From NCBI RefSeq assembly GCF_042453785.1, contig NC_091675.1:3856501-3920500 (forward strand): a stretch of 64,000 nucleotides of DNA. The letters are read 5' to 3'. The notes under the pieces were generated by a model, which saw nothing but the letters and a program-made list of their open reading frames with translations, searched no databases and was not told where the DNA came from. This document shows, in pieces, positions 1 through 11,247 of this stretch; position 1 is the stretch's first letter; each line of letters begins with the position of its first letter. The position numbers and the translations under genes are program-made. The DNA comes from Malus domestica (taxonomy: Eukaryota; Streptophyta; Magnoliopsida; Rosales; Rosaceae).

Positions 1-745
1 CGTCCCCGGAGAGATATTGCTCTTCACTATGAATAACAGTACAAGTACACATGAGTTAAATCAATATAACTCAATCTCGAATCTCTTGCACACCCACTCA
101 TAGAATTTTCCCAAGAGCCTCACTCTACCCCAAGAGTTCTTTCACTAGAATATTTTTCACTCTAACTCTCTTGATTTTCTTTCAACCCATGTTCAACCTT
201 TCCCATGGGAGAGCCGGATGCTCCCCCCTGGATGCTTCTATGATGCTTACTCTCACTTTCTAAGCATTACTAAATGCACAAATATTGCATCTAGTTATAG
301 GCATACACTAGCAACTATGCCAACAACCAAGACCAAAAAGTATTAAGTTCACGTGACATAATTATTACCTAGCCTACCTAGCATACACCAAAGTCTATAC
401 CTAGTCTATAAAGTACAACTTTTCTCCATTTGTCATTTAATGCATAGAAGAGAAAACATGCACAATTGTGTGCAAGCAAACACAAGGTCAAGTCTTGCTT
501 GCTTCCAACCTTGCTTGTGGCAGTCACCATGTCTTCAATTGTTGTCAACACATGACTCATAATTACTCACAAATGTATGAACTAAACACAACATAAATTA
601 CTTTTAACTGAAAGAATGTATACTTGGACTTTCACTTAACAACCGGAAAGACTTCCATGCAACCATTACATGAAGAGTATCAAATTTGCTATATTCATGA
701 TCCGATTCGTGAAACGGATGTAGGTAAGTTTTTGTCCAATAATAC
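1..745. other. No gene seen; left flank / possible MAX1 intron
   Basis: I see no exon here. The stretch lies downstream (minus strand) of the second MAX1 exon, so it may be the second intron, with further exons beyond the left edge. No segment matching the expected third exon of CYP711A was found. The DNA is AT-rich with no convincing repeat boundaries. Confidence 0.4.
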
Positions 746-1571
746 CTGGTGAAAAAAAGACCCTTTTGATGAAGAGGGGAGGCTGATATGGGAGCTGGAA
801 TGCTTCTGTTTGGAATGTCTTTGAATTTCTTTATTCCAACTTCTCTACAAAGCTCAGCATCTGCTACAATTATCAATGGTTGCCTGCCCATATGAAACCT
901 GTCCAAATTGTAATCCAAAAACCAAATGCCATTACCGAAATGCACAGTTTGTTATGAGATTAAACTCTATTTAGCACCCTTCAACCATACTAAAAGAGAC
1001 TTAAACTAGCTATTGCCTCAATTTGTCGTTTTTCTTTTTACAAAACTATATTTTAAACTACTTTGATCTACGAAAATGGACCGAAGGTATAAATGAACTT
1101 GTGTTCAAGGGGCGTGCTTGCTACCCTAGCCATATGTCCTAATCCATATATACCGAACCAAGAACCAGCTTGGCATATATAATCATATGCGAGGTTTGAG
1201 TGCCCCACCCCGGCGGTCCCCTAGAAGGCTAGAACTAGAAAACCTAAACATTTGGTCTCAAATAAGAGAGTTGCTTGTACACACAAATATGCTACTGACC
1301 TGAAAATAGGGCCGTACTGTTCGGCAAGAACTGAGAATACATCAGGACCATACTTTGCCAGCAAGGGAAGGTGTCCTAGCAAGGGGATAGTTGGTGGGCC
1401 AGGTACCCTTCTCACCCCCCAGTAGGGTCCATACAAGTACCCCAAAATTCCTCCCAATATTGCCAACCCTGTGAAGATTGTGGATATCAACCAAACACTG
1501 GTAGCAAACAACACTTCCATCCCACCAATTTTCTGAAGGGTCTCCTCTTCTTCCAAGCTCTTCATCATCAA
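746..1571 (-). CDS. MAX1: Cytochrome P450 CYP711A (MAX1), exons 1 and 2, partial
   Basis: In characterised plants MAX1 is an ER-anchored P450 that oxidises carlactone in strigolactone synthesis. Exon 1 (1300-1571) encodes a hydrophobic N-terminal anchor, then the proline-rich hinge [15 protein letters not shown] and [18 protein letters not shown]. Exon 2 (746-898) encodes [30 protein letters not shown] and [14 protein letters not shown]. Junctions are clean: TTCAG|GTCAG ends exon 1, GGACAG|GTTTC opens exon 2, and ACCAG|GTATTA ends it, all in a consistent phase, with a 401-bp intron between. The start is uncertain: an ATG at 1571 (in-frame ATGs follow) or the one at 1520, which begins MEVLF. 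The remaining exons, including the haem-binding Cys, are absent from 1-745, so the gene continues off the window or is truncated. The family assignment is strong; intactness is unknown. Confidence 0.85.
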
Positions 1572-1629
1572 ATATGAGAGCTTTGGGTTAGGTTTAATAG
1601 ATTGGTGATGGAAAATAGTGGGGGTGGTT

Positions 1630-1651
1630 GGGGGGGGGGGGGGTGGGGGGG
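1630..1651. repeat. Poly-G tract
   Basis: A run of G broken by a single T, about 60-80 bp upstream of the MAX1 start on the minus strand (C-rich when read along the gene). Confidence 0.8.
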
Positions 1652-1863
1652 TGTCTTCATATGAATGATTTCAATTGTGGAAATGTTGGTGCCAATCATC
1701 CTCAGACAAAGCTTTTTGTACTATTTAATTTTTATATTTAGGATGGCAAAAAAAATTATGACGTTTTTTTGTTTTTAGCTAACAATATTATATACATTAA
1801 AGAGGAAGGATGAGCTTAGCAATAATGTTATTCAAATAAGCATTTGACAAGAATTGAACCTAA

Positions 1864-2225
1864 CACTATGTTTGGATGAAGAAATTTAAGATTACTAAGG
1901 AATTTTAAAATGACGGAAATTTAAATGAATGAATTTTATTCTATAGAATTTGTGAATTTTCTTGTTTGGGTAACCTAAAAGAACAATGGAATTGAATACG
2001 GAATTTGTTGTTTTTAAACTTTCAATCATAGAAATTGGAAAATGACACATTTTTACATGAAATTTAAACTTGGAAATTGGAGGTCCCAAATTCCAAGTTT
2101 TTTTCCATGCGGAAATTCTAAATTTCTATGTTTATGAATGTAAACAAGAGAATTGGTGCATGTCAATTTATAAATTTTGTCTTTAATTCAAATTCCAATT
2201 TTATTTCCCTCATCCAAACATAGTG
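1864..2225. mobile_element. Tourist-like MITE (362 bp)
   Basis: The ends are perfect inverted repeats: the left begins CACTATGTTTGGATGA and the right ends with its reverse complement. Both flanks carry TAA (1861-1863 and 2226-2228), the 3-bp target duplication typical of PIF/Harbinger elements. The interior is AT-rich with no transposase frame. It sits about 300 bp upstream of the MAX1 start. Confidence 0.75.
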
Positions 2226-2228
2226 TAA

Positions 2229-3850
2229 GAAATCTCATTTACAAGTGAAGATAAATACTACTAGACTGTAATACTAAATGATAATCATACCGTTTTAAAG
2301 TTGACAAAAAGCATAAACATTTATTTTTATTTTTTTTATGATAACACCTCCAATCATGCTATCTCTAGGTCAAAAAGGCATAGGCCCCAACAGTGTTTTT
2401 AAGGGCTTATATTTTTGGAACCAAACTGATAATCTAATAGCTGTTTGTGTGGTTTTTGTTCACTATAGTTTTGCTCTGCTGAGTACTGTTGTTTTGGTTG
2501 GCATATGGGTTTGGTGTTTTTGGTGTCTAGTGTCTTTGTTGAGCAAGTTTGTGGACCACGGTGTTCTTTTTTTCTATATGAGTAGATATAAAATTCTATG
2601 TGTATATTTGCATTGTAAATTAGAGCATATAGGAGGAGGTACGCTTGATCATGTGATTGTAAAAACAAGAGAATATGGAATTGATTAATACTTAATTAGC
2701 TTTCTTGCATAATAAGCACTCTCATGGTTTGAGTTTAAAATCATTGCATAAATTTTTACATTACCAAAATGTAAATTGACTGAAATTTTTTTTATTAGGA
2801 AGACTATAATTTTAGTGCATGGATGGTAATATCCGCTTAACTACTCTAAGCTTGGTACCATGTTTGAAACTGAGAACAAAGCCATGTCGAATATAAGTCC
2901 CACATCGGACAATTGACTAAATGAAATACAATACATAAATGTATGATTTCACTCTTAATAACATCGATGTCTTTTGTTGATAAAACCCAACACCTAATTA
3001 AGTTGGGATAATATGAATGTGAATATCGAATACGGGTATAAACGTTAGCAACTACATAAGGTATAAACCCTTTGCAACCAGATTCACAGTTTGACAATTT
3101 ATTTCTTAGTTGGTGTCGGCAATAAACGCCTTCGCATTATGGATGGTGTTCTTAAAACTAAAATATAAGGAGAGAGAACTCGCCAAAACCCCAGGGTCTT
3201 AGCCTCTTCTGTAACTCTTTGGTTCAACAAACATATCTGTGAATATAAAGTCATCAACTTTACTAATATGAGTTATATATTTCATAAAAATTATAGTTAC
3301 AAAATTGAGCTTAAAGAACAAGACACTAATATTACATCTGCATAACTGGTGTTTGTGATAAGTAGATACACAAGCAGCAACTCTCAACAGCTAACTGACT
3401 TAACTAACTTAACTGCTAACTGCTATATGCACTAGCTACGTCGATCTGAAGCTACATCAAAAGTACCGAAACCCTTCACAGGTCTCCGATGGCTCCTCCT
3501 CCGCCTGCAATGCACGAAAGAAGAAACAGGAAATCAAGACCAGTGGATACAAAGACACACACATTTAGAAAGTACAAGTAGCATTTATTGAACGCAATCA
3601 TCAAAGGATACAAAGAAACAGCAGCATTTGAGTTGGCCCCTTTGCAACATTCACCACTCCCATCTGCAAATCACAAATCATTGCATTATTTATCACTCGC
3701 AACAAATTAACAAACATACATAGCGATTAGTTAATAAAAAGCAGAGTTCTTGAATCAATATACCAATATATAGATATAGGAATGGAGTTGCAGGGGACCA
3801 ACTCAGCACACATTGCACTTCATCATCATCAGACACTTTTGTTACCGTCA
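2229..3850. other. Intergenic, no gene seen
   Basis: AT-rich DNA between MAX1 and the HSF gene. The last several hundred bases (about 3450-3850) are probably the 3' UTR and downstream flank of the minus-strand HSF. Open frames at 2338-2688 on both strands overlap each other and resemble no family I know. Confidence 0.4.
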
Positions 3851-5304
3851 TCACGGCTTGGGCCGGATTAGATAACCCATTTGATCAACAAGGTCTTGCA
3901 AGTCCTCACCCCAATCTGCAGGCTCTGCAACCAAATCCTCCACCTCAACGTCGACTTCTGATTCCTCGCCCACCGCAGCAGCTTCCTCCTCCGGGTTGCC
4001 ACCAATGAGGTCATCACTCCACAGCTCCTCCCATATGGTCTCATCAACAGAATCCAAGTTGCCTCCACCAGTACTTGCGGGTACTAAGCTCGGTTTACGG
4101 TCTTTGAAACCACTGGTCGATTTGTTGTCCAATGCAGCAGTTGAGAAAAAGTTCTCAATATCTGGTTCCATAGTTGCCAACTCTCCCAGATCCTGGCTTG
4201 CAGAGTAGTCCACAACGTCGATTCTAGGCGCTTCTTGCAGATTCTCAAGACTGGGACTAGCAGCCAGTCTCCGCTTTCTACCAATACCGTGCAGTGCTCT
4301 ATTCTTGGCATTCTTCTCAGCAAGGGTTTGTAGAAAAGATGGATTATTGAGTGCTTTAGCAAGGAAAGTCATCATCTGCTGCTGTTTTTTCTCCGTGGTC
4401 AGCAACCGGCCCTCCATTGCCATGACTTGCTCCCTTGAATTTTGTTGTTGCTGCCTCAACTTCACAATCTCCGTCATCAAAATGTTTCGGTCTCTTTTCA
4501 GTCTTTCAAGCTCGGTTTCTACTCCATACTGCCCCAATTCAACACAAGCTCCTCCTCCGGCTTCTTGTTGCATATTCTGCGAGACATGTCTCCTCCTCTT
4601 AATGGTCTTCAGCAAATGCCTCTGCCCTCCTAGAAAACCCTCGTTTGCGAATTCCCATCGGTCCGGATCAACCTTTCTGAAACCCTGCATGCATTCAATT
4701 GATGAGCAAGCCTTGAAATTTCCTGAACAAGGATGTAATCCGCAATCCCAATTAAGGATTTAATAAAATGAAACCATGATTCATGACCAACAGAAGAAAG
4801 TGAGTTGCGTAACAAAGTTAAAAACCTGTAATCGGATATATGATTCTGATTAATTCCTAATTTCCTACACTAAACCCAAAAGAATTACAGTACAAAGCAA
4901 CCAAAAACAAAAGAAAATTTCCAAAAACAAAAAGAACCCGTCTGCAATTTCAGCATAACATGAAGAATGATCCAAGAAAACTCATGCTTTTTTTCAGTAC
5001 TTACATATGTATTGAGCTGACGAATGAAGCTGGAGAAGTTACTGTGCTTGAAGTATCGAGGAAGAAGAGTGGCGGAGAACTTGTGATAGTCCCACACAAC
5101 GAAGCTGTTGCGAGCTTTGCTCCAGGAAACAATGGCGTCCGTGGAAGGATCCTCCACCATTTCAAACGTCTTCGTGAGAAACGGCGGCGGACCCACCTCG
5201 TGCAGCCCCTCTATTGGCTGCGGCGAGAAGCTTGAGGACGACGAAGACGATGAGCCGACGGTGCATGTCACAACCTCCTCCTCTTTCACCAACACTCCAT
5301 CCAT
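3851..5304 (-). CDS. HSFA2: Heat shock transcription factor, class A2-like
   Basis: This is a class A heat shock factor that binds heat shock elements in the nucleus and activates chaperone genes. Exon 1 is 5005-5304 (100 residues) and exon 2 is 3851-4684, giving 377 residues. The intron splits the DNA-binding domain after IRQLNTY (TAT|GTAAGT, then CAG|GGTTTC), the conserved HSF position. The DNA-binding domain spans about 39-132 ([18 protein letters not shown] to KTIKRRR). A long oligomerisation coiled coil runs about 158-215 with the extended class A HR-A/B spacing. A basic nuclear signal (GRKRR, 235-239) follows, then an acidic/aromatic AHA activator ([10 protein letters not shown], 317-326) and a C-terminal export-type motif [11 protein letters not shown] (362-372). 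The start at [10 protein letters not shown] is preferred over an upstream in-frame ATG because it gives the usual family N-terminus. HSFA6-type is the main alternative to A2. Confidence 0.9.
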
Positions 5305-5543
5305 GGTTATTGGTTTCCCCAAATTAGTTATTAGCAGGAATCCCAGCACCAAAAGAAAGGATTTTTACATGTGGAAGAGGATTTTGAGAATTGGATTTCT
5401 GGATTTGATGCGATTCCAGGGATTTGCGTTGCTAAATTTGAGCTTTGTAGTGAAATTTGAGAGCTTTTCTGGATATTTTGGAGAGTGATATTTCTTTGCG
5501 ATGTGGAGGAGAGACAACATGTTACTTTTAAGGCGGTGGAGAG

Positions 5544-5648
5544 GAAAGTTCTAGAGAGAGGTGGGGCTTGGGGCTTGTGATATTGTTTCTCAAGTTTGTA
5601 AGAAGTTTCTCACAAATGCCCAAAAACCTCAAAAGCTCTAGAACCTTC
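5544..5648 (-). promoter_or_regulatory. Heat shock element cluster upstream of the HSF gene
   Basis: Three matches to alternating nGAAn/nTTCn blocks lie 240-345 bp upstream of the ATG: GAA-AG-TTC-TA-GAG at 5544-5556, GAA-GT-TTC at 5602-5609 with another TTC at 5587-5589, and CTC-TA-GAA-CC-TTC at 5636-5648. A TTAAAA tract near 5526-5532 could serve as the TATA box on the minus strand. The cluster suggests heat induction by HSFs, as known for HSFA2 genes; binding is inferred. Confidence 0.7.
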
Positions 5649-5649
5649 T

Positions 5650-7428
5650 GTATGTTTTGGGTTGTGTTGAGGGGCATGGCCCAATAGCTGTGGTGTATAT
5701 ATCCTGGGAATAGGATTTTTTCGGATTTCTTCCATCCAGATTTTTCGGATCTTTCAATTTTGTCTGTTTAACCGAAATTTGAACAGTCACGAACTAATTC
5801 TATGTTAACTTTCACCTTCACCTTCTCTTGTTCACCGTCTTTCATTTTCACCTTCTCCTGTTAACATTATTCTGTTCATCTTCTTTCATGTTCACCTTCT
5901 CATGTTCATCTTCTTCCCTCTTCTCTATCTCTCTCCATGTCCAGAATTAAAGAATCCAGATGGAAGGGATCTGGAGATAATCCCTATCTTGTATAATGTT
6001 GATGTGTTCATTTGTGCTCAGACTAACTATTTCAAAGCTTATTGGATTAGGCTAATTGACAAGGGCAGTGTTTCTTGTTTATACTACGGTTGGTGTATAA
6101 AATTAAGGAAAACTAATGAAAATTGCTTAAAAACTTTGAGTTTTAACGATGAGGACAAAATATAGGGTCAAGTGAATAGTACCAGGATTGACTTTTTAGT
6201 GTAAAAATATAGTTTTTCGTTAAAGTAAACAGTACCGAGAGTTTTTTATTAAAGTTCCCATAAGATTAAGTAGTTTTTGTGTTCAACCTCTAACTTAATC
6301 AATCAATAACTATAAACTCAACATGCATAACTTTTAAACACCAAAACACTGTCATTCAGACAGAATCACAACACCACCATCCCCTAAACCAAATTTAAGA
6401 AATCTTGTTACAAATAAAGTTAAAGTCCTACCTAAAACTAATTGACAATATAAGAGTTTTCCATCTCCAAATAAGCCGTGGCAAGATTTCTTAGTTCTTT
6501 TATGTTAAACTTCCTCATCTATGCAAAAATGTAGGCTCAATATGTAGATAATGTTAACTAGTTGACGTGGAGTACATGTGGTGATTGAATATGACATATG
6601 CGCAAATTTTATGTGATAGCAAGTACGAAAGTGAAGTTACACATCAAAACCCAAAAGTAAACGAAAGTAGTCCAACGTCTTATATACAACTTCTTAATTA
6701 TCTAATGTGAAAAGTTAAACTAAGAACTTTGAGAGAGGACAATGATGAGACTTCATATGTTCTCCAGATGGACCAAAACAGTAAAGTTGGATAAGATTTT
6801 AGAATATGTTCTGTATCACCCAAAATAGCAACATATGTGATTAGCCCACCATATAGATAGTGGATCACCATATTCTTTGTACCATGTCCCTTGAAAATTG
6901 GGCTTCGATCAGTCTTGAGCTTTGGTTCTGTATCTGAATTCTCAGGTCTTTAACAAAGCGTTGTAAATAGATGTTGATATTTTGTTGCTATATTGTGGTA
7001 TATGTCATCAACATTGCTCGCTTGGGGCATGCGTTGTGGATGCATGCGCATGACCCACGTGAGCAAAAAAGGAAACCTCTATATGTTAATATTGCCAAGA
7101 AAAATACTTAGCTCTTTATATCCAGTAACAATGTTTTAGGAGGTAAACATATTGCAGTTTAACATATGTTGCGGTACTATTTTTCTATAGATTTATTTAC
7201 TTTTGGTATATGTGACAAACTGTGATTAACAATATGTATAATACCGGCATATTCACCATGGGTCAACGGCGAGGCGGCTGGAAAAGACGCTTGGGAGAGC
7301 CTCCGATGACCCCTTGGCCCATGGACGGAGCTATCTAGATGACTAAGTTATTTATTTAGCACCGTTGGACTCTATAATTTTTTTAAATACAACGTCGATG
7401 ACGTGAAGAATAAGGTGATGATTGTGCT
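5650..7428. other. Intergenic DNA, no gene seen
   Basis: Beyond the HSF promoter I see AT-rich DNA with one dispersed repeat (6128-6262) and no frame resembling a protein family. The frame at 5902-6165 has no recognisable similarity and runs into that repeat. Confidence 0.4.
6128..6262. repeat. Dispersed repeat, copy 1
   Basis: This block (AAAACTTTGAGTTTTAACGA onward) matches 14609-14735 along its length, including TTTTTAGTGTAAAAATATA and TTTTTCGTTAAA. It contains internal variants of GTTAAA followed by GTGAATAGTACC. I cannot assign it to a transposon class. Confidence 0.6.
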
Positions 7429-7789
7429 TGAAGAAAATTAGGGTTTTACCATAAAATCATTTGGCAATATGAGGAGTAATTCAACGCTTTATAAGCCCTT
7501 GCAATTTTTTTTCTTTCACCGATGTGAGACTCTGTTACCTTCACATCCTCACATGTCCCTCAAGTGTGGCAAATTTTCAAGTCATACACCTGGACAACAC
7601 AAATTGTGTGACGTGAAGCACGTGTAGCGGTTGGACTTCACACGTGGGCTAGACTACTCTGATACCATAAAGAAAGTTAGGTTTTCACTATAAAATCAAT
7701 TGGATACGGAGAGCAGCCGACTTCTTGTTAGCCCTTGTAATATTTTATCTTTTACCAATACAAGACTCTTTTAACTTCACATTCTCACA
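7429..7789 (-). mobile_element. TRIM (miniature LTR retrotransposon)
   Basis: Two direct repeats of about 122-125 bp (7429-7553 and 7668-7789) flank only about 114 bp of internal DNA with no coding capacity. Read on the minus strand each LTR starts TGTGAG. Directly inside the 5' LTR is TGGTATCAGAG (7657-7667), the primer binding site complementary to initiator-Met tRNA. A purine-rich tract, CTTGAGGGACA, abuts the 3' LTR. Flanks GTGCT (7424-7428) and GTTCT (7790-7794) are a probable 5-bp target duplication with one change. The LTRs differ at many positions, so the insertion is old. It needs another element's proteins to move. Confidence 0.75.
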
Positions 7790-8279
7790 GTTCTTTTACT
7801 GCAATCCCGTTTCGTATCTTCTAAAACAAAATTAAGATCTATTTTCCTTTTGTCGAAGATACAAATATATATTTAGGCTGCCACTGTGTCAACTCACATT
7901 AAATTATATATAAATAGTAACTAGTAAAATAAGAAGCGAAACATGACAAAAAGAAATATGGATTGGCAATTGGGGGTGGAAATTAAGGAATGACAGATGG
8001 TTGAAGACTTAAGACGAGAGGAAGAATCCAAAAGAAATAATCCAAACAATGACCAAAAACAATACACATCACGTGCCCTTAAGGACTAAATTAACAAGGA
8101 TCAACGGAGCTGGCATATGACTTGCAATTCCAAGTTCCAATTACTTCTTTAATAAACTAATTTAATTAATTAATCGATTTATTAGTGGTAAGCGTGATTC
8201 GAATTATAAGCAATTTGGCTATGGATGGTAAACAAAGGTCGAAGAGTAGAGTAAAATACCGAGGCTGACAAGAGCGGAC

Positions 8280-8280
<1 letters not shown>

Positions 8281-8320
<40 letters not shown>

Positions 8321-8350
8321 TACATACATACATATATATATATATATATG
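8281..8350. repeat. Compound microsatellite (CT)n-(CA)n-(TACA)n-(TA)n
   Basis: About 14 CT units are followed by short CA and ACAT runs and about 9 TA units. Nearby are (GA)n at about 8551-8578 and (TA)n at about 9197-9229. Open frames reading through these are artefacts. Confidence 0.9.
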
Positions 8351-8547
8351 TATATATTTGCATCAAGAATGAATGATGAATTATATACCACTAATAGTGA
8401 TTGTTAGCATCATTAACAATATGAAGCAAACCAACCATTACGTATTTAATTGGTTAAGAAGACGAGCTTTTCTCCTGCTTTCGAAGGAGCCCACCGATGG
8501 TGTGTCAACTTGTGCACACTAATCACTTCCATCTCAGAGATACAGAG

Positions 8548-8550
<3 letters not shown>

Positions 8551-8578
<28 letters not shown>
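8551..8578. repeat. (GA)n microsatellite
   Basis: About 14 GA units in intergenic DNA. Confidence 0.9.
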
Positions 8579-8882
8579 GGATGTGTCGTCATGGCTTTTC
8601 TAATACCACACCACGAAGGTAATGAAGGTGGTCCACTATTAGTAATATTCTACACGATTTCTGGGTCTCCAACAATGCTTTTCTTTGTTTTTCCACCTTT
8701 TCCTCCTATGACTACTTTGGATTCTTAAATAATGGAATTTCACAACATATTAAAATTTGACAATTCTATACATGTGTGCAAGTGAATCTCACAACATATC
8801 AACAATTGATAACCGTATGCATGGGTGTCCAAAATTCTGATTAGAATTTTTTTTTTAAAAGCGTTTTTAGTAATTTAAAATA

Positions 8883-9031
8883 GGGATGTGCTATCCACAC
8901 ACTCATTTTTACTTCTCACACATCCCTTGTTAATTTCTATCTGTTGATCTTCTTCAATTCATTCGATCCGATGGTCGAAAACAAAAAAAAGTGTGGAAGA
9001 AATAAAAAAGGATGTGTCGATATTACATCCC
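8883..9031. mobile_element. Mutator-type MITE, family A (149 bp)
   Basis: The termini are inverted repeats (GGGATGTGCTATCCACAC left; complement of GGGATGTAATATCGACAC right). A perfect 9-bp target duplication TTTAAAATA lies at 8874-8882 and 9032-9040. The interior shares TTGATCTTCTTCAATTCAT with the element at 31962-32109. Confidence 0.8.
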
Positions 9032-9192
9032 TTTAAAATACTTATCAAATGAGTTTTAAATTCTTTATCAAACGAGCTTTAGTCTTCCTATTCTGCTCAC
9101 CAATCTTATATTGTTTCTGAATTTATGATTTATTTGTATATAACATACTATAGGTACAATAATTCACTGCGAAAAACATTAGTTGATAAGGT

Positions 9193-9196
<4 letters not shown>

Positions 9197-9229
<33 letters not shown>
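9197..9229. repeat. (TA)n microsatellite
   Basis: About 15 TA units in intergenic DNA. Confidence 0.9.
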
Positions 9230-9232
<3 letters not shown>

Positions 9233-10084
9233 GACACACACATACATGAATTCGAAGTTCATGTATTATTCACGACTAGTGTTTTTTTTTTTTTTTGGTT
9301 CTATAGAAATAAATAGATTATGCATGCAATGAATTGACTAATTATTAAAGAGAAAAACTGAGAGGCAAGGAACCCTTTGCCTTAGGTCAGCCTCTGCTAT
9401 GCCTACCAGTTTTTGCCGGTTCTGTTACCATCAACTAGTACCACAAACTTTACTTTTTCTTGGACATATTGGAGACCAATCGAAGCATCTCTCTCTGGCA
9501 AATGGATTTAAGATTTGGTCCATTTTGACAATTAAATTTTCAGATCGATCCCTCTGATCTGATGAGCTTGTCTGAATTGCTGATGGCGAGGATGACGACT
9601 TCAACTTGTATATAATGGAGATGGGAGGATGATGATGGGTCGATGGATCATGGCTTTTCAGATTTGACCTTCTTCTCAGCATGGCCACCACGAATGCCAG
9701 CACTCTTTCTTCCAATATCCAAAAAAGCAATAAACCCTAATTCTTTTTTTTCCTTTTGGTCCACTACGTACGCTGCAATTCCCATTGCACTGTAAAATTC
9801 AATATTAATATTGCTTTCTTTGTGAAATCTTCTGTAGTTTCAAACAAGCGAGCAATGGACCGTGAGAGTTTAACTAGTAAACAAGACGAGTATAATTTGA
9901 TTAGAAGATGGGAGATTCTACCATGAAATTATTGTTACAACTGCTTTCTCAATCTCACTTTATCACATTCCTAGCACACAGTGAATTTAACATTGTTAAT
10001 TGCGATTTCAATTTCTCGCTCGTGCCATGACTAAAAAAAGATATATTTGTCACTATACAGTACACCAAAAACTTTACCCTAAAG

Positions 10085-10254
10085 GAAAGATTTTTCAGTG
10101 TGATCAGAACATGGGATGGTATATCATGTGTCGCTGTACAAATGATGAGATATGTGTGTAAAAAAGTTTATAACTTAAAAAGTATAATTTCCAACCACTC
10201 ATATAAAAACACGTGATGTATCAACCGTGTTCCGATCACAATGAAAAATTTCTC
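10085..10254. mobile_element. Mutator-type MITE, family B copy 1 (170 bp)
   Basis: A perfect 9-bp target duplication ACCCTAAAG lies at 10076-10084 and 10255-10263. The terminal inverted repeats are about 28 bp and imperfect (GAAAGATTTTTCAGTGTG against GAGAAATTTTTCATTGTG). There is no coding capacity. Confidence 0.8.
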
Positions 10255-10567
10255 ACCCTAAAGAAGATATATATCGAGGCCAATGGGAGCATGCATGCCT
10301 TATTAATTTGATACCCAACATATAATATATAGCTTCATTTTCATTTTAAATAAAGTTAGGTTTAGACACTTTTCCACTCGCCACTACAAAATATTGTAAT
10401 CATATATGAGATCTTCTATGTCACGATCAAAAGAAATATTTTCCTATATAAGCGATATTTTTCAACTTCACATAATATTGTAGACGTTTTATTAGGCTAA
10501 TTAGGTTGCATGTGTTTTGACTTTGAAAACGGCAAACTGCCTACTCATGAAATGGGAACGTATGTGT

Positions 10568-10726
10568 ACGGTGCTAATATTCACCCTCATTTTTATCTTT
10601 TATACTTTTTTGTTTATTTTTGTTATTATATCATCTTCAATTCATTCGATCTGAGGATCATAAATTGAGAAGGGAATGTGAAAAGTAATAAGGGTTGTGT
10701 TAATAACACAACTCTATATGTGTTGA
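10568..10726. mobile_element. MITE, family A, diverged copy
   Basis: The ends are related inverted repeats (GGTGCTAATATTCACCC against GTGTTATTAACACAACCC) and the interior contains CATCTTCAATTCATTCGATC, shared with the copies at 8883 and 31962. TATGTGT occurs at both flanks, so borders are approximate. Confidence 0.55.
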
Positions 10727-10803
10727 GGAAGTTAAACTTTTTTTTGGGTAAGAAATGGATGTCTCATATTTCAATGTAAATGGAGTAGTACACAGATTAA
10801 TGG

Positions 10804-10967
10804 GAGAAATTATTGTTTCATAAACACGAGTGATACACTACGTGTCATTATAGAAGTTGAAGAAACTTTTTTTTTTAAGTTGTTAATTTTTAATATAAAT
10901 ATCTTACCATTTACAGAGAGACACGTAATATACCAAATCTTGTTCTAAACACAATGAAAAATCTCTC
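10804..10967. mobile_element. Mutator-type MITE, family B copy 2 (164 bp)
   Basis: A perfect 9-bp target duplication GATTAATGG lies at 10795-10803 and 10968-10976. The ends GAGAAATTATTG and CAATGAAAAATCTCTC match the family B copy at 10085. Confidence 0.8.
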
Positions 10968-11247
10968 GATTAATGGGGGGAAACTAAATAAGTTTCAACA
11001 TCTTATTGCCAATGCATGCTTTCTCACAAGTCTCATCAAGAAAATTACTCTGGTATTTTCATCAAAAGTTAGAGTTTTCACTCGTTGGCTGTTCATTTTG
11101 CCCGCAACGAATTGATTTGGATCTTACGTTATCTATCCCAGTGTCGATTCTTTAAGCTCCCAAGATGACACATGTTCCATCTTAATTATTAATTGGATTT
11201 TAAGTGAGAGTATATAAACTACCGAAAGTTAGTTCATCAAATGTAAG

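Larger units (their letters stand above)
9232..11247. other. Intergenic DNA with three small MITEs, no gene seen
   Basis: Apart from the MITEs at 10085, 10568 and 10804 this stretch is AT-rich with no family-like frame. The 99-residue minus-strand frame at 9431-9730 is low-complexity and has no recognisable domain. Confidence 0.4.

Noticed and set aside
604-745. Frameshifted continuation of MAX1 exon 2.
   Set aside because: The divergence after FFT coincides exactly with an AG|GTATTA donor, so it is intron sequence rather than a mutation.
2338-2688. Opposed frames of 116 and 89 codons.
   Set aside because: Mutually overlapping, no similarity to known proteins, no promoter signals.
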